Shown: positions 1 through 6,755 of the stretch, piece after piece
Position numbering within the stretch: the stretch's first letter is position 1
Layout: each line of letters opens with the position of its first letter
DNA from: an uncultured Clostridia bacterium
GTDB taxonomy: Bacteria > Bacillota > Clostridia > Christensenellales > Aristaeellaceae
Direction of reading: 5' to 3'
Length of the DNA: 32,295 nucleotides
NCBI GenBank assembly: GCA_934631025.1
Contig: CAKTXR010000027.1
Span: 1-32,295 of the forward strand
Notes under the pieces: generated by a model
Told to the model about the DNA's origin: nothing
Database searches by the model: none
What the model saw: only the letters and a program-made list of their open reading frames with translations
Program-made: the position numbers and the translations under genes

Positions 1-4
1 CAAA

Positions 5-40
5 AGACCCGTCCGGCTTCGTCTTTTGCCGAACGGGTCT
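5..40. terminator. Hairpin at left edge, terminator-like on the minus strand
   Basis: Arms 5-17 and 28-40 pair over 13 positions with a single C-A mismatch at 13/32 and a 10-base loop. Read on the minus strand the hairpin is followed by TTTTG, so it could end a minus-strand transcript, perhaps readthrough from the transporter at 337-1716. Read on the plus strand there is no T-tract. What lies to the left is outside the window. Confidence 0.45.
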
Positions 41-172
41 GCCGGCCGCGCGACGCAGCCATGTTCTGTTTCTCTTTCCCAATCGATGTACTCGACACGC
101 TGCCTATTCCAGCAGTTCCCGCCACAACGATCAGGCGCGACGCATTTCCGCCGTCACTCTGGTAGACGGAGA

Positions 173-268
173 GACTTGACCGGCTCCAATTTATGGCCGG
201 TCAAGTCGGGCTGTATACTACTAAGATTTCTTGCTTTGCGCGGCAGCAAGTGGATCCGGCACTGCCGG
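173..268 (+). repeat. Dispersed intergenic repeat, copy A
   Basis: The repeat starts with a perfect 12-bp inverted repeat (173-184 with 196-207, 11-base loop). It continues through GGGCTGTATA and ends in a conserved 28-base block (241-268) containing CCGGCA-C-TGCCGG. The same arrangement occurs on the other strand at 2399-2511, with compensatory changes in the stem (CTTGACC/GGTCAAG here, CCTGACC/GGTCAGG there). Similarity stops abruptly outside the hairpin. The rest of 1-336 shows no convincing gene, only GC-rich sequence and the hairpin at 5-40. Confidence 0.65.
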
Positions 269-336
269 CGAGCCGCCCCCAAGCGGCGCGGAGTCGGGTT
301 GCGTGCGCGAAGCGGTCTGGCCGCGGGCCCTGCCGA

Positions 337-1716
337 CTAGAAGATGGAGATGATGAGGACGATCAGTATGATGACGGGCAGAACCCAGGTCATGTAGGGC
401 TTCATCCAGCGCGGCACCTTCAGGCCCTTGCCCGCGTTGACCTCCAGCTCGTAGTTCTTCCAGCCCCAGCCAAAGCGGCGGGTGCAGAAGAGCACATACA
501 CCAGACTGCCCACCGGCAGCGCGATGTTGGAGACGAGGAAATCCTCGAAATCGCCGAAATTGCGGCCGAGGAAAATCGTGCGGGCGAAGAAGCCGCCGTG
601 ATTGCTCAGCACAAACGGCAGAGAGCAGACCGAGACGATCACAATGTTGATCAGCGCAATCTGCCATCTCTTGAGCTTCGTCCACTCAATCCAGAAGGAC
701 ACGATGTTCTCAAACACGGCGATGACCGTCGAGAGCGCCGCAAACACCATGAACATGAAGAACAGTACGCCGATCACGCGGCCGCCCGGCATGTTGTTGA
801 AGATCGAAGCCAGCGTCGTGAACAGGAAGCCTGCGCCCGCCTGATCCGCGCCGATGCCCGTCGCCGTGGGATTGAACGTGAAATACGCCGGAAAAATCAC
901 CAGGCCGCTCATCAGCGCCACGAACGTGTCAAGGCTCACGATCGTCACCGCTTCGCCCAGGAGACTGTTGTCCTTGTCGATATAGCTGCCAAATATTGCG
1001 ATCGAGCCGATGCCCAGCGACAGCGTGAAGAACGCCTGACCCATCGCCGCCGAGATCACCGTGCCCAGGCCGTGCGCCTTCAAATGCGTCACCGAGGGCA
1101 CCAGATAGAACTTCAGCCCCGCGCCCGCGCCGCTGAGCGTGCAGGCATAGACCGCCAATCCCAGCACCAGCACCAGCAAAAGCACCATCATCACCTTCGT
1201 GATGCGCTCCACGCCGCCGCGCAGACCCATCGCGCACACGCCGAAGCCCATCACGGTCACAACGACCGTCACAACGATATTCAGCGGCAGGTTCGACACC
1301 ATCCCGCCGAACATCTCGCCCAGCTCCGCCGCCGTCTTATACTGCGTGATCGAGCCGGTCACATACTTGCAGAAAAAGAGCACAAACCAGCCGGTAATGC
1401 AGGTGTAGAAGATCATCAGCAGATAGTTGCCCGTCACGCCCAGATACTTCATCAGGTGCCACTTCTGCCCTTTCTTCTCCAGCACGTCGAAGGAATTGGC
1501 AATGCTGCGGCGGCTCGCGCGGCCCACGGACAGCTCGCACGTCATCACCGGCAGACCCAGCAGCAGCAAAAAGACCAGATAAAACAGCAAAAAGATGCCG
1601 CCGCCGTACGCGCCGCACCAGATCGGAAAGCGGTAAACGTTGCCCAGGCCGATCGCGCAGCCCGCCGAAATCAGTATGAACCCCAGTCTCGAGCCGAATT
1701 TTTCTCTCTCCTGCAT
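337..1716 (-). CDS. Sodium-dependent amino-acid symporter, NSS (SNF) family
   Basis: A 459-residue polytopic membrane protein of the neurotransmitter:sodium symporter family, whose bacterial members (LeuT, MhsT, TnaT) import amino acids with sodium. The family signature in TM1 is visible as GLGNVYRFP (residues 23-31); most relatives have W where this protein has Y. Eleven or so hydrophobic helices follow, and the length is normal for bacterial members. ATG at 1716 is supported by AAGGGAG seven bases upstream and by the family N-terminus. The gene stands alone with its own promoter at 1794-1822. A strong T-tract terminator is not obvious behind it; the hairpins at 173-207 and 5-40 are the candidates. 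The substrate cannot be read from sequence; a hydrophobic or aromatic amino acid is a guess from family knowledge. Confidence 0.93.
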   Translation of the reverse strand: MQEREKFGSRLGFILISAGCAIGLGNVYRFPIWCGAYGGGIFLLFYLVFLLLLGLPVMTCELSVGRASRRSIANSFDVLEKKGQKWHLMKYLGVTGNYLLMIFYTCITGWFVLFFCKYVTGSITQYKTAAELGEMFGGMVSNLPLNIVVTVVVTVMGFGVCAMGLRGGVERITKVMMVLLLVLVLGLAVYACTLSGAGAGLKFYLVPSVTHLKAHGLGTVISAAMGQAFFTLSLGIGSIAIFGSYIDKDNSLLGEAVTIVSLDTFVALMSGLVIFPAYFTFNPTATGIGADQAGAGFLFTTLASIFNNMPGGRVIGVLFFMFMVFAALSTVIAVFENIVSFWIEWTKLKRWQIALINIVIVSVCSLPFVLSNHGGFFARTIFLGRNFGDFEDFLVSNIALPVGSLVYVLFCTRRFGWGWKNYELEVNAGKGLKVPRWMKPYMTWVLPVIILIVLIISIF

Positions 1717-1793
1717 AATGAAACTCCCTTGCTTCAGCTTTTGTCGCCGTCTCTCGTTTCACGCGTGTAAAAACAATGCGGCATTTCTGTGTT

Positions 1794-1822
1794 ATGTTAT
1801 CATTTTTAACGCCGTCTGTCAA
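1794..1822 (-). promoter_or_regulatory. Sigma-A-type promoter of the NSS transporter
   Basis: On the minus strand the -35 is TTGACA (1817-1822) and the -10 is TAACAT (1794-1799, four of six consensus bases), with a 17-base spacer. Transcription would start near 1787, giving a leader of about 70 bases in which I see no riboswitch. Confidence 0.55.
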
Positions 1823-2128
1823 TCAATTCAACATGAGTGTTTTCGAAGTCCTCCGCATCATCCATCAATATTTTTGAACTATGCTATCACAGCGCAGTGT
1901 TGGCGCGTAAAAATCCGCCTGTTTATGGGGCTTTGCGCATGAAGGCGCGGCGCGAATTTTATCGGGCGCTTGTCCGCGCTGACGCGGCGCTGCACCGGCG
2001 GTTATCATATGTGCGTGAATTGTGCGCCGGCGAAATGCTGCGTTCGGCCGGTTTCAGCTCCGGCACGGGCGCTGGTGGGCGCGGGGGTCTGGCGGCGGGG
2101 CGTGATACAAAAAAAAGCACGACGCAGC

Positions 2129-2158
2129 TTGACAAATCAGGCCGCGCCGTGCTATAAT
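2129..2158 (+). promoter_or_regulatory. Consensus promoter of a small RNA
   Basis: TTGACA (2129-2134) and TATAAT (2153-2158) are perfect hexamers with an 18-base spacer, preceded by an A-tract at 2109-2116 that could act as an UP element. No gene of normal size lies downstream on this strand for 3 kb, so the promoter should drive the short RNA at 2165-2266. Confidence 0.7.
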
Positions 2159-2164
2159 GTTGGC

Positions 2165-2266
2165 ATGAAGGGATGACGCTTTCTGTGTGGCTCTTCCCCT
2201 CTGATTTAGATAGTCAAAGAAGCAAAGCCGCTACCAGTTGGCGCTGGATGGCGGCTTTGCTTTAAC
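2165..2266 (+). ncRNA. Predicted small RNA of about 100 nt ending in a strong hairpin
   Basis: The RNA would start about seven bases after a perfect -10 and end at a 12-bp stem (2220-2231 with 2251-2262) that carries an inner CCAG/CTGG stem. TTTAA follows. It is antisense to the 3' end of the opposing transcript from 2608-2636, because the hairpin is shared. Its first 40 or so bases are homologous in inverted orientation to the start of that opposing RNA (about 2546-2590). A 30-codon ORF (2173-2265) fits inside, but its last third is the hairpin, so it may not be translated. Role unknown; an antisense regulator is the simplest reading. Confidence 0.5.
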
Positions 2267-2271
2267 GTGCC

Positions 2272-2382
2272 TTATCGACGTTTCCGACGATTGTTTCTCT
2301 TACCCTCGGGCGCAGGCTTGCGCTCGGAGCTGTGTATATCCTTGCTCAGCCGATAAGCCGACGATGCAATCATATACACCAT
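2272..2382 (-). CDS. Possible 36-residue basic peptide in the convergent-promoter element
   Basis: A small ORF from ATG at 2382 to TAA at 2272. It begins MVYMIASSAYRL, mildly hydrophobic, and ends in a very basic tail (KRNNRRKRR). It stops just before the shared hairpin at 2220-2262, the layout seen in type I toxin genes opposed by an antisense RNA. Against this, the hydrophobic part is short for a membrane toxin and no ribosome binding site precedes the ATG. It could be a remnant or non-coding. Confidence 0.25.
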   Translation of the reverse strand: MVYMIASSAYRLSKDIHSSERKPAPEGKRNNRRKRR

Positions 2383-2392
2383 AGAGAGGACG

Positions 2393-2491
2393 TCATGACC
2401 GGCTGTGCCGGTTCCGCTTGCTGCCGCTAAACGCAACAGACGAAAGTATTTTTATGTTATCCCCGTTATACAGCTCGACCTGACCGGCCAT
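2393..2491 (-). CDS. Possible 32-residue peptide in the convergent-promoter element
   Basis: A small ORF starting MAGQVELYNG and ending in a basic stretch rich in Arg, Ser and His. It is in the same frame as the ORF at 2495-2563, separated only by TGA and one codon. Its first codons overlap the conserved hairpin of repeat copy B, and repeat copy A has the related start MAGQVGLY at 193. No ribosome binding site is visible. Conservation may belong to the DNA or RNA rather than to a peptide. Confidence 0.2.
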   Translation of the reverse strand: MAGQVELYNGDNIKILSSVAFSGSKRNRHSRS

Positions 2492-2511
2492 AAATCAGAG
2501 CCGGTCAGGTC
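2399..2511 (-). repeat. Dispersed intergenic repeat, copy B (inverted to copy A)
   Basis: On the minus strand this repeats copy A (173-268). A perfect 12-bp hairpin (2477-2488 with 2500-2511) is followed by GAGCTGTATA and, after a longer middle, the 28-base block at 2399-2426, which differs from copy A at three positions. On the plus strand the hairpin is followed by TTGTGTTTTT and could act as a plus-strand terminator. Confidence 0.65.
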
Positions 2512-2563
2512 TTGTGTTTTTGCGTTTGTTCGTATTGCACAGAGGTGAAAAGCCAAGCGTCAT
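2495..2563 (-). CDS. Possible 22-residue leader peptide
   Basis: The ORF runs from ATG at 2563 to TGA at 2495 and begins MTLGFSPLCNTNKR. Of the small ORFs in this element it is the only one with a plausible ribosome binding site (AAGGA at 2569-2573, five bases before the ATG). It lies about 40 bases into the transcript expected from the promoter at 2608-2636. The opposing RNA has a homologous ATGACGCTT start at 2173. Whether it is translated cannot be decided by reading. Confidence 0.3.
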   Translation of the reverse strand: MTLGFSPLCNTNKRKNTRPDRL

Positions 2564-2607
2564 CTTATTCCTTCATGCCATAGAGCCGTTTCCAGCCCCA
2601 TGGCTTT

Positions 2608-2636
2608 ATTCTATCATATCGATATATGCGTGTCAA
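2608..2636 (-). promoter_or_regulatory. Near-consensus promoter facing the small-RNA promoter
   Basis: On the minus strand TTGACA (2631-2636) and TAGAAT (2608-2613, five of six) are separated by exactly 17 bases. The start site would be near 2601, and the transcript would run about 390 bases to the hairpin at 2220-2262. The NSS gene farther along has its own promoter, so this one probably serves the element itself. Confidence 0.65.
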
Positions 2637-2689
2637 TCACGCCGAAAAAGTTTTCAGTATGTTCGTTTGGATGAACCGTCCTCATCCCC

Positions 2690-3499
2690 TCAACTCTCAG
2701 GCCGGATCTTCTCAAAGATCACCATATCCCCCCGCTTTTTCGCCAGCGCCAGCTGCTCCGGCGTGCGCACCGTCCACGCCGCCATGGGCGTTCTGTACAC
2801 CCGCCGCTGCACGGCCGGCGCATATCCCCGCGGATCGGCGATGTTGTACGCCACAAAATCCGGCCTTGACAGCGCGTTGAGCAGCAGCCCCGACAGCGCG
2901 ATCGCCAGCGCCGCGCCGGTCGTCTGCATCGTCTCCTCCCGCGAAGCCACGAGCTGGCCGCGCGCGACGTTCCCCGCCATGAACCGCAGATAGAACAGGC
3001 ACAGCGGATTGAACGATTCGATCAGATATTTCCCCTTGTACCGCTTCAGCCGCGCGGCGGTGTCGGCGGTCAGCGCTTTGATCCGCCTGCCGTTCTTGAT
3101 CTCCACCAGCAGCGGCGCGCGTCCGTCGATCAGCGCGAGCGCCTCGTCGAACGTCGGAATGCGATCCTGCGTGTTCCCCAGCGGCAGCGCCTTCAGCTCG
3201 GCCACGGTCAGTTCCTCGGGCCGGCGCTTATCGCCGCACATCCGTTCGAGCGTGTCGTCGTGGAACACGATCAGCCGCCCGTCCTTAGAATAGCGCACGT
3301 CCAGCTCGATGCCGTAGCCCGCGCGGCAGGCCGCCTCGAACGCGGCAAGCGAGTTCTCCGCGCGCGTCTCGTCATGCAGCCCGCGATGGGCGAAGAGCGT
3401 CCCCCGCCACGCGCGCGCCCGCCGCCGCTTCAGCGAGGGTGCGGTCATGAGCAGGAACAACAACAGAAGTATCAACAAAATCCAGAATATCGCGCGCAT
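2690..3499 (-). CDS. Membrane-anchored glycerophosphodiester phosphodiesterase family protein
   Basis: A 269-residue GDPD-family protein, which hydrolyses glycerophosphodiesters to glycerol 3-phosphate and an alcohol. The catalytic and metal-binding motifs are present in order: HRG (38-40), EN (48-49), ExD (65-67), HD (80-81) and ExK (133-135). An N-terminal hydrophobic helix (residues 3-20) followed by KRRR suggests a membrane anchor, with the enzyme probably outside the cell. It follows the MFS gene after only seven bases, so the two are very likely one transcript, with this gene second. A GGGAG about 12 bases before the ATG lies in the end of the MFS gene. No clear terminator follows. Confidence 0.9.
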   Translation of the reverse strand: MRAIFWILLILLLLFLLMTAPSLKRRRARAWRGTLFAHRGLHDETRAENSLAAFEAACRAGYGIELDVRYSKDGRLIVFHDDTLERMCGDKRRPEELTVAELKALPLGNTQDRIPTFDEALALIDGRAPLLVEIKNGRRIKALTADTAARLKRYKGKYLIESFNPLCLFYLRFMAGNVARGQLVASREETMQTTGAALAIALSGLLLNALSRPDFVAYNIADPRGYAPAVQRRVYRTPMAAWTVRTPEQLALAKKRGDMVIFEKIRPES

Positions 3500-3506
3500 G
3501 AATCAA

Positions 3507-4766
3507 TCAGTCTCCCGCGTCAAAATTTTCCAGCACGGATTTCGCCTTTTCGGGCTTCGCGTCGCCGTGCCTGACGAACAGCATCGTTATAAAGGAAACG
3601 ACCACCATGCCCGCGGCGTACGGGAACAGCGTGCCGTAGCCCGCGTGCTCGAGCAGCCAGCCCGAAACCATGGGCGTGACGATCTGCGCCGCCATGGAGA
3701 ACGTGTAGTAATAGCCGGTATAGCGCCCCACGTCCGCGCCGCGGCTGATCTCCACCACCATGGGATAGGAGTTGACGTTGATCGCCGCCCACGCAAAGCC
3801 GATCAGCACGAACAGCGCATAGACCAGCGGCGAGAACGTGCGGATGAACGCCGCCGCGCCGAAACACGAAGCGAGGATCGCCACGCCGATCAGTATCATG
3901 CGCCTGCGGCCGATCTTCGAGGAAATCGCGCCCACCGGAATGTACGAGACCACCGCGCCCACCGTCGCGATCATCATGCAGTTGGCCGAGCCGGACAGAT
4001 CGCCCCACAGCCGCGTAAAGTATTTCGAGTAGGCCGTCGTGACGGCGTTATAGCCCATGTACCAGAAGAACACGGAAAAGAGGATCAGCAGAAGCGACTT
4101 AAGCACCGGCGCGGGCAGTTTCCCCTCGCCGCTCTCCTCCTCTTCCTCGGGCGGCAGCATATCGTGCAGCGCCCTCTCCTTCACGCGCCCCAGCAGGATA
4201 AACACCGCGATCGCCATGATCGCCGCCACGGCGAAGAACAGGCGCATATAGTCGGCCTTCCCCGCCGCGTCCGTGCGCACGAGCAGCTGTATGGCGATCA
4301 GCGTATACACGCCGCCCAGCGCGCCCATGAGGTTGATCACGGCGTTCGCCTTCGAGCGGAGCGGCTTGGGCGTCACGTCGGGCATCAGCGCAACCGCCGG
4401 CGAGCGGTATGTGCCCATGGAGAGAAGCAGACAGCCCAGGCAGATCATGAACGCGACGAGGTCGCCGTGCCGCTGTGCAATCCCCAGCGCCATCAGCGAG
4501 GCAATCGCGGCGATCGTGCCGAACACGATGAACGGCATGCGCCGCCCCATTTTCGAGGTGCAGCGGTCGGACAGCCGCCCGAACAGCGGCAGCATGAACA
4601 GCGCCAGTATGTTGTCCATGGCCATGATCACGCCCGACACACCGTCGCCGATGTGATAGGTGTCGCGCAGTATCAGCGGCACGATCATATCGTACATCTG
4701 CCAAAATGCGCAGATCGAGAGAAACGCAAATCCAATCAGTATCGTCCTTCGCCTGTCCAGCTTCAC
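3507..4766 (-). CDS. MFS transporter, probable sugar/glycoside type (GPH/SLC45-like)
   Basis: About 419 residues with twelve hydrophobic segments. The MFS loop 2-3 motif is GRLSDRCTSKMGRRMPFI, the form typical of glycoside-pentoside-hexuronide and SLC45-like carriers, so a sugar or glycoside is the likely cargo. The start is uncertain. The longest frame begins with GTG at 4775, but AAGGA then lies only two bases away. GTG at 4764-4766 has the same AAGGA at about ten bases and is preferred here. It is first in a two-gene unit with the GDPD gene, so the phosphodiesterase may process something that this carrier exchanges; that is inference. Confidence 0.88.
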   Translation of the reverse strand: MKLDRRRTILIGFAFLSICAFWQMYDMIVPLILRDTYHIGDGVSGVIMAMDNILALFMLPLFGRLSDRCTSKMGRRMPFIVFGTIAAIASLMALGIAQRHGDLVAFMICLGCLLLSMGTYRSPAVALMPDVTPKPLRSKANAVINLMGALGGVYTLIAIQLLVRTDAAGKADYMRLFFAVAAIMAIAVFILLGRVKERALHDMLPPEEEEESGEGKLPAPVLKSLLLILFSVFFWYMGYNAVTTAYSKYFTRLWGDLSGSANCMMIATVGAVVSYIPVGAISSKIGRRRMILIGVAILASCFGAAAFIRTFSPLVYALFVLIGFAWAAINVNSYPMVVEISRGADVGRYTGYYYTFSMAAQIVTPMVSGWLLEHAGYGTLFPYAAGMVVVSFITMLFVRHGDAKPEKAKSVLENFDAGD

Positions 4767-4797
4767 GGCGTTCACATCCTTTTTTCAAGCTTTTCCT

Positions 4798-4806
4798 ATT
4801 ATATCA
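4798..4806 (-). promoter_or_regulatory. Extended -10 promoter of the MFS-GDPD unit
   Basis: On the minus strand TGATATAAT gives a perfect TATAAT (4798-4803) with a TGn extension. No good -35 stands at 16-18 bases, as is usual for extended -10 promoters. Between here and the T-box promoter at 5192 (about 385 bases, divergent) I see only AT-richer sequence and no further gene. Confidence 0.5.
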
Positions 4807-5191
4807 CATCTCCCGCCTGCGCGCATCAAATTTGTGCTTTTCCCGCATCCCGTTCCTGTAAAATCTTCCATCAGGCGGCTGTCCGGCCGTGTTCGCATAA
4901 TTATTCGCCCAGCGTGCATTTGGGGCGCTTCTTTCCGCATAAAATCCGTTTCAGCCGGAATATTCGCCGCCGGCGCGCCGCATGAATCCGTTTTCAGGCA
5001 TTCCTGCATATCAGGCTTTCGTTTCCCATCGTCTCCCGTCAATCTGCATTATTTTGATTTTGCTCCAGCCATATGCCGTCCTTTCCGCGTCGTTTTGCCG
5101 GAAGCGGCGCACAATTTTTCCCGAACATTTCGTTTCGACAGAAAATAAACGTCCGCGAGACGCATTTAATAATAATTAACCTGATATGCGC

Positions 5192-5220
5192 TTGACAACA
5201 CGGAAAAACGCGCCTATAAT
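5192..5220 (+). promoter_or_regulatory. Perfect sigma-A promoter of the T-box/ABC operon
   Basis: TTGACA (5192-5197) and TATAAT (5215-5220) with a 17-base spacer match the consensus exactly. The start site is expected near 5227, just before Stem I of the T-box leader. Confidence 0.9.
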
Positions 5221-5227
5221 CATCCGT

Positions 5228-5554
5228 AAAAGTTAGCTAGGGCAAGTTCATATCAAAGGCCATGACCGGGAACAAGTAATGCGCGAATAAGCGGAATACA
5301 GAGAGCTTTTTACCTGCTGAGAGGAAAGCGTCCGCGCCGCGCCCGAATACATCCCGCAGCCGCGCGCTGAAGGCGATTCTCCCGCTGGGTAGGCGCTGAC
5401 CGGGTTTTCCCGTTACAGAAAGCGGACAATGACTGTTGTCCGGCCGAGGCTGCCGCGTCTTTTACCGGCGGCAGCAAATACGAGGTGGTACCGCGTTAAT
5501 AATCAGACGCCCTCCGTGCATGTTTCATCTGTGCCGGCGGGCGTCTGTTTATTT
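5228..5554 (+). promoter_or_regulatory. T-box leader, predicted to sense uncharged tRNA-Tyr
   Basis: The T-box consensus is present as GAGGTGGTACCGCG (5482-5495), just upstream of an intrinsic terminator. Stem I closes by pairing AAAAGTT (5228-5234) with AGCTTTT (5304-5310, one G-T pair). Its 3' side has GGAATACAGAGAG, in which TAC (5297-5299) sits in the specifier position, giving a tyrosine codon. The bulge TGGT (5486-5489) pairs with a tRNA end ACCA, meaning discriminator base A. Bacterial tRNA-Tyr has A73 while tRNA-Trp has G73, so two independent signals favour Tyr. Uncharged tRNA should stabilise the antiterminator and switch on the importer genes downstream. Confidence 0.93.
5505..5554 (+). 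terminator. T-box-controlled intrinsic terminator
   Basis: AGACGCCC (5505-5512) pairs perfectly with GGGCGTCT (5539-5546) and is followed by GTTTATTT. The position just after the T-box sequence identifies it as the regulated terminator. Confidence 0.9.
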
Positions 5555-5607
5555 CCGGCGGCGGGCAAATTCCCGCTTCCGGCATCACAAAAAGGAGGCC
5601 TATCCCC

Positions 5608-6558
5608 ATGAAAAAACTCGTTGCTCTTCTGATCGCCGCCCTGCTGCTCCTCTCCGTGCCCGCGCTGGCCGAGAGCGAAAAGACCTACACCGTGGGCATC
5701 TGCCAGCTGGTGCAGCACGTCGCGCTGGACGCGGCCACGCAGGGCTTCAAGGACGCTCTGACCGAAAAGCTGGGCGATAAAGTCAAGTTCGACGAGCAGA
5801 ACGCCTCGGGCGATTCCGCCAACTGCATCACCATCATCAACGGCTTCCTCGCCGACAACGTCGATCTGATCATGGCCAACGCCACGCCCGCGCTGCAGGC
5901 GGCTCAGGCGGCCACGGCCGACACGCCCATCCTGGGCACCTCCGTTACCGATTACGGCACCGCGCTGGACATCGCCGACTGGACGGGCGCGACCGGCATG
6001 AACATCTCCGGCACGAGCGACCTCGCCCCGCTGGACGGCCAGGCCGCCATGATCAAAGAGCTGTTCCCCGACGCGAAGAAGGTCGGCCTGATCTACTGCT
6101 CCGCCGAGGCCAACTCCGTGTATCAGATTTCCGTCATCAAGGGCTATCTGACCGATCTGGGCTATGAGTGCGCCGAGTACGCCTTCACCGATTCCAACGA
6201 CGTCGCCTCCGTCGTCACCAACGCCTGCGCCGACAGCGACGTGCTGTATGTTCCCACCGACAACACCGCCGCCTCCTGCACCGAGGCCATCCGCAATGTC
6301 GTCGAGGTCGAAAAGGTGCCGGTCGTCGCAGGCGAAGAGGGCATCTGCAAGGGCTGCGGCGTGGCCACGCTGTCCATCAGCTACTATGAGCTGGGCAAGG
6401 CCACGGGCGAAATGGCCTATGAGATCCTTGTGAACGGCGCGGACGTCTCCACGATGGACGTGCGCTTCGCCCCCACCTTCACCAAGGAATATAACGCCGA
6501 GCTGTGCGAGCTGCTGGGCGTGACCGTGCCCGAGGATTACGTCGCCATCGCCGACTGA
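5608..6558 (+). CDS. ABC transporter substrate-binding protein, TrpX type
   Basis: A 316-residue periplasmic-binding-type protein of the ABC_sub_bind family (TrpX of TrpXYZ systems). Residues 1-21 are a signal peptide ending in ALA-E. The mature part opens with YTVGICQLVQHVALDAATQG and contains the family features ATPALQAAQA and GTSVTDYGTAL. There is no lipobox cysteine, which is unusual for a binding protein of a single-membrane bacterium. ATG at 5608 has AAGGAGG nine bases upstream. It is the first gene of the T-box operon; the leader predicts tyrosine, or a compound that restores tyrosine supply, as ligand. Known TrpX proteins often serve tryptophan, so the aromatic class is firmer than the exact substrate. 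Confidence 0.9.
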   Translation: MKKLVALLIAALLLLSVPALAESEKTYTVGICQLVQHVALDAATQGFKDALTEKLGDKVKFDEQNASGDSANCITIINGFLADNVDLIMANATPALQAAQAATADTPILGTSVTDYGTALDIADWTGATGMNISGTSDLAPLDGQAAMIKELFPDAKKVGLIYCSAEANSVYQISVIKGYLTDLGYECAEYAFTDSNDVASVVTNACADSDVLYVPTDNTAASCTEAIRNVVEVEKVPVVAGEEGICKGCGVATLSISYYELGKATGEMAYEILVNGADVSTMDVRFAPTFTKEYNAELCELLGVTVPEDYVAIAD

Positions 6559-6573
6559 TCGATCGCTCTATTT

Positions 6574-6698
6574 GCCATCGGAGCCGCGCCGTCCGGTTCG
6601 GCTCCGATGGCATAACGGCTGTCCGCGCTTCTTTGCGCAGCCTGCCGTTTTTCGAGAGGAAATGCCGGATTGCACGCCGCTTCCTCTCGAAAAGCGGC
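6574..6698 (+). other. Strong hairpins between binding-protein and permease genes
   Basis: A perfect 13-bp stem (6574-6586 with 6599-6611, 12-base loop) is followed by an 18-bp stem (6644-6661 with 6681-6698, one G-T pair). A short GCGC stem lies between them. None has a downstream T-tract, so they are not ordinary terminators. Placed directly behind a binding-protein gene they probably protect its message 3' end, so that more binding protein than permease is made, as in other ABC operons. Confidence 0.7.
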
Positions 6699-6755
6699 CG
6701 GCGCGTCGGTTCTTTCCAGACAGACTGACCCGTCCGGGTCGAAGGGGGAAATACT

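Noticed and set aside
193..1770. A 525-codon plus-strand frame over the NSS gene
   Set aside because: Antisense shadow with biased composition (Arg, His, Glu). Only its first codons overlap the dispersed repeat, which is conserved as structure.
2173..2265. 30-codon ORF inside the predicted small RNA as a gene
   Set aside because: The ATG is too close to the likely ribosome binding bases, and the last third of the frame is the terminator hairpin. Kept only as a remark under the RNA.
3447..4985. A 512-codon plus-strand frame over the MFS gene
   Set aside because: Antisense shadow of a clear transporter; no signal or family features.
5228..5554. Tryptophan specificity for the T-box
   Set aside because: No TGG in the specifier position, and the TGGT bulge does not fit the G73 discriminator of bacterial tRNA-Trp.
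6574..6611. Hairpin behind the binding-protein gene as a terminator
   Set aside because: Strong stem but no T-tract, and the permease and ATPase of the same system follow without a new convincing promoter.
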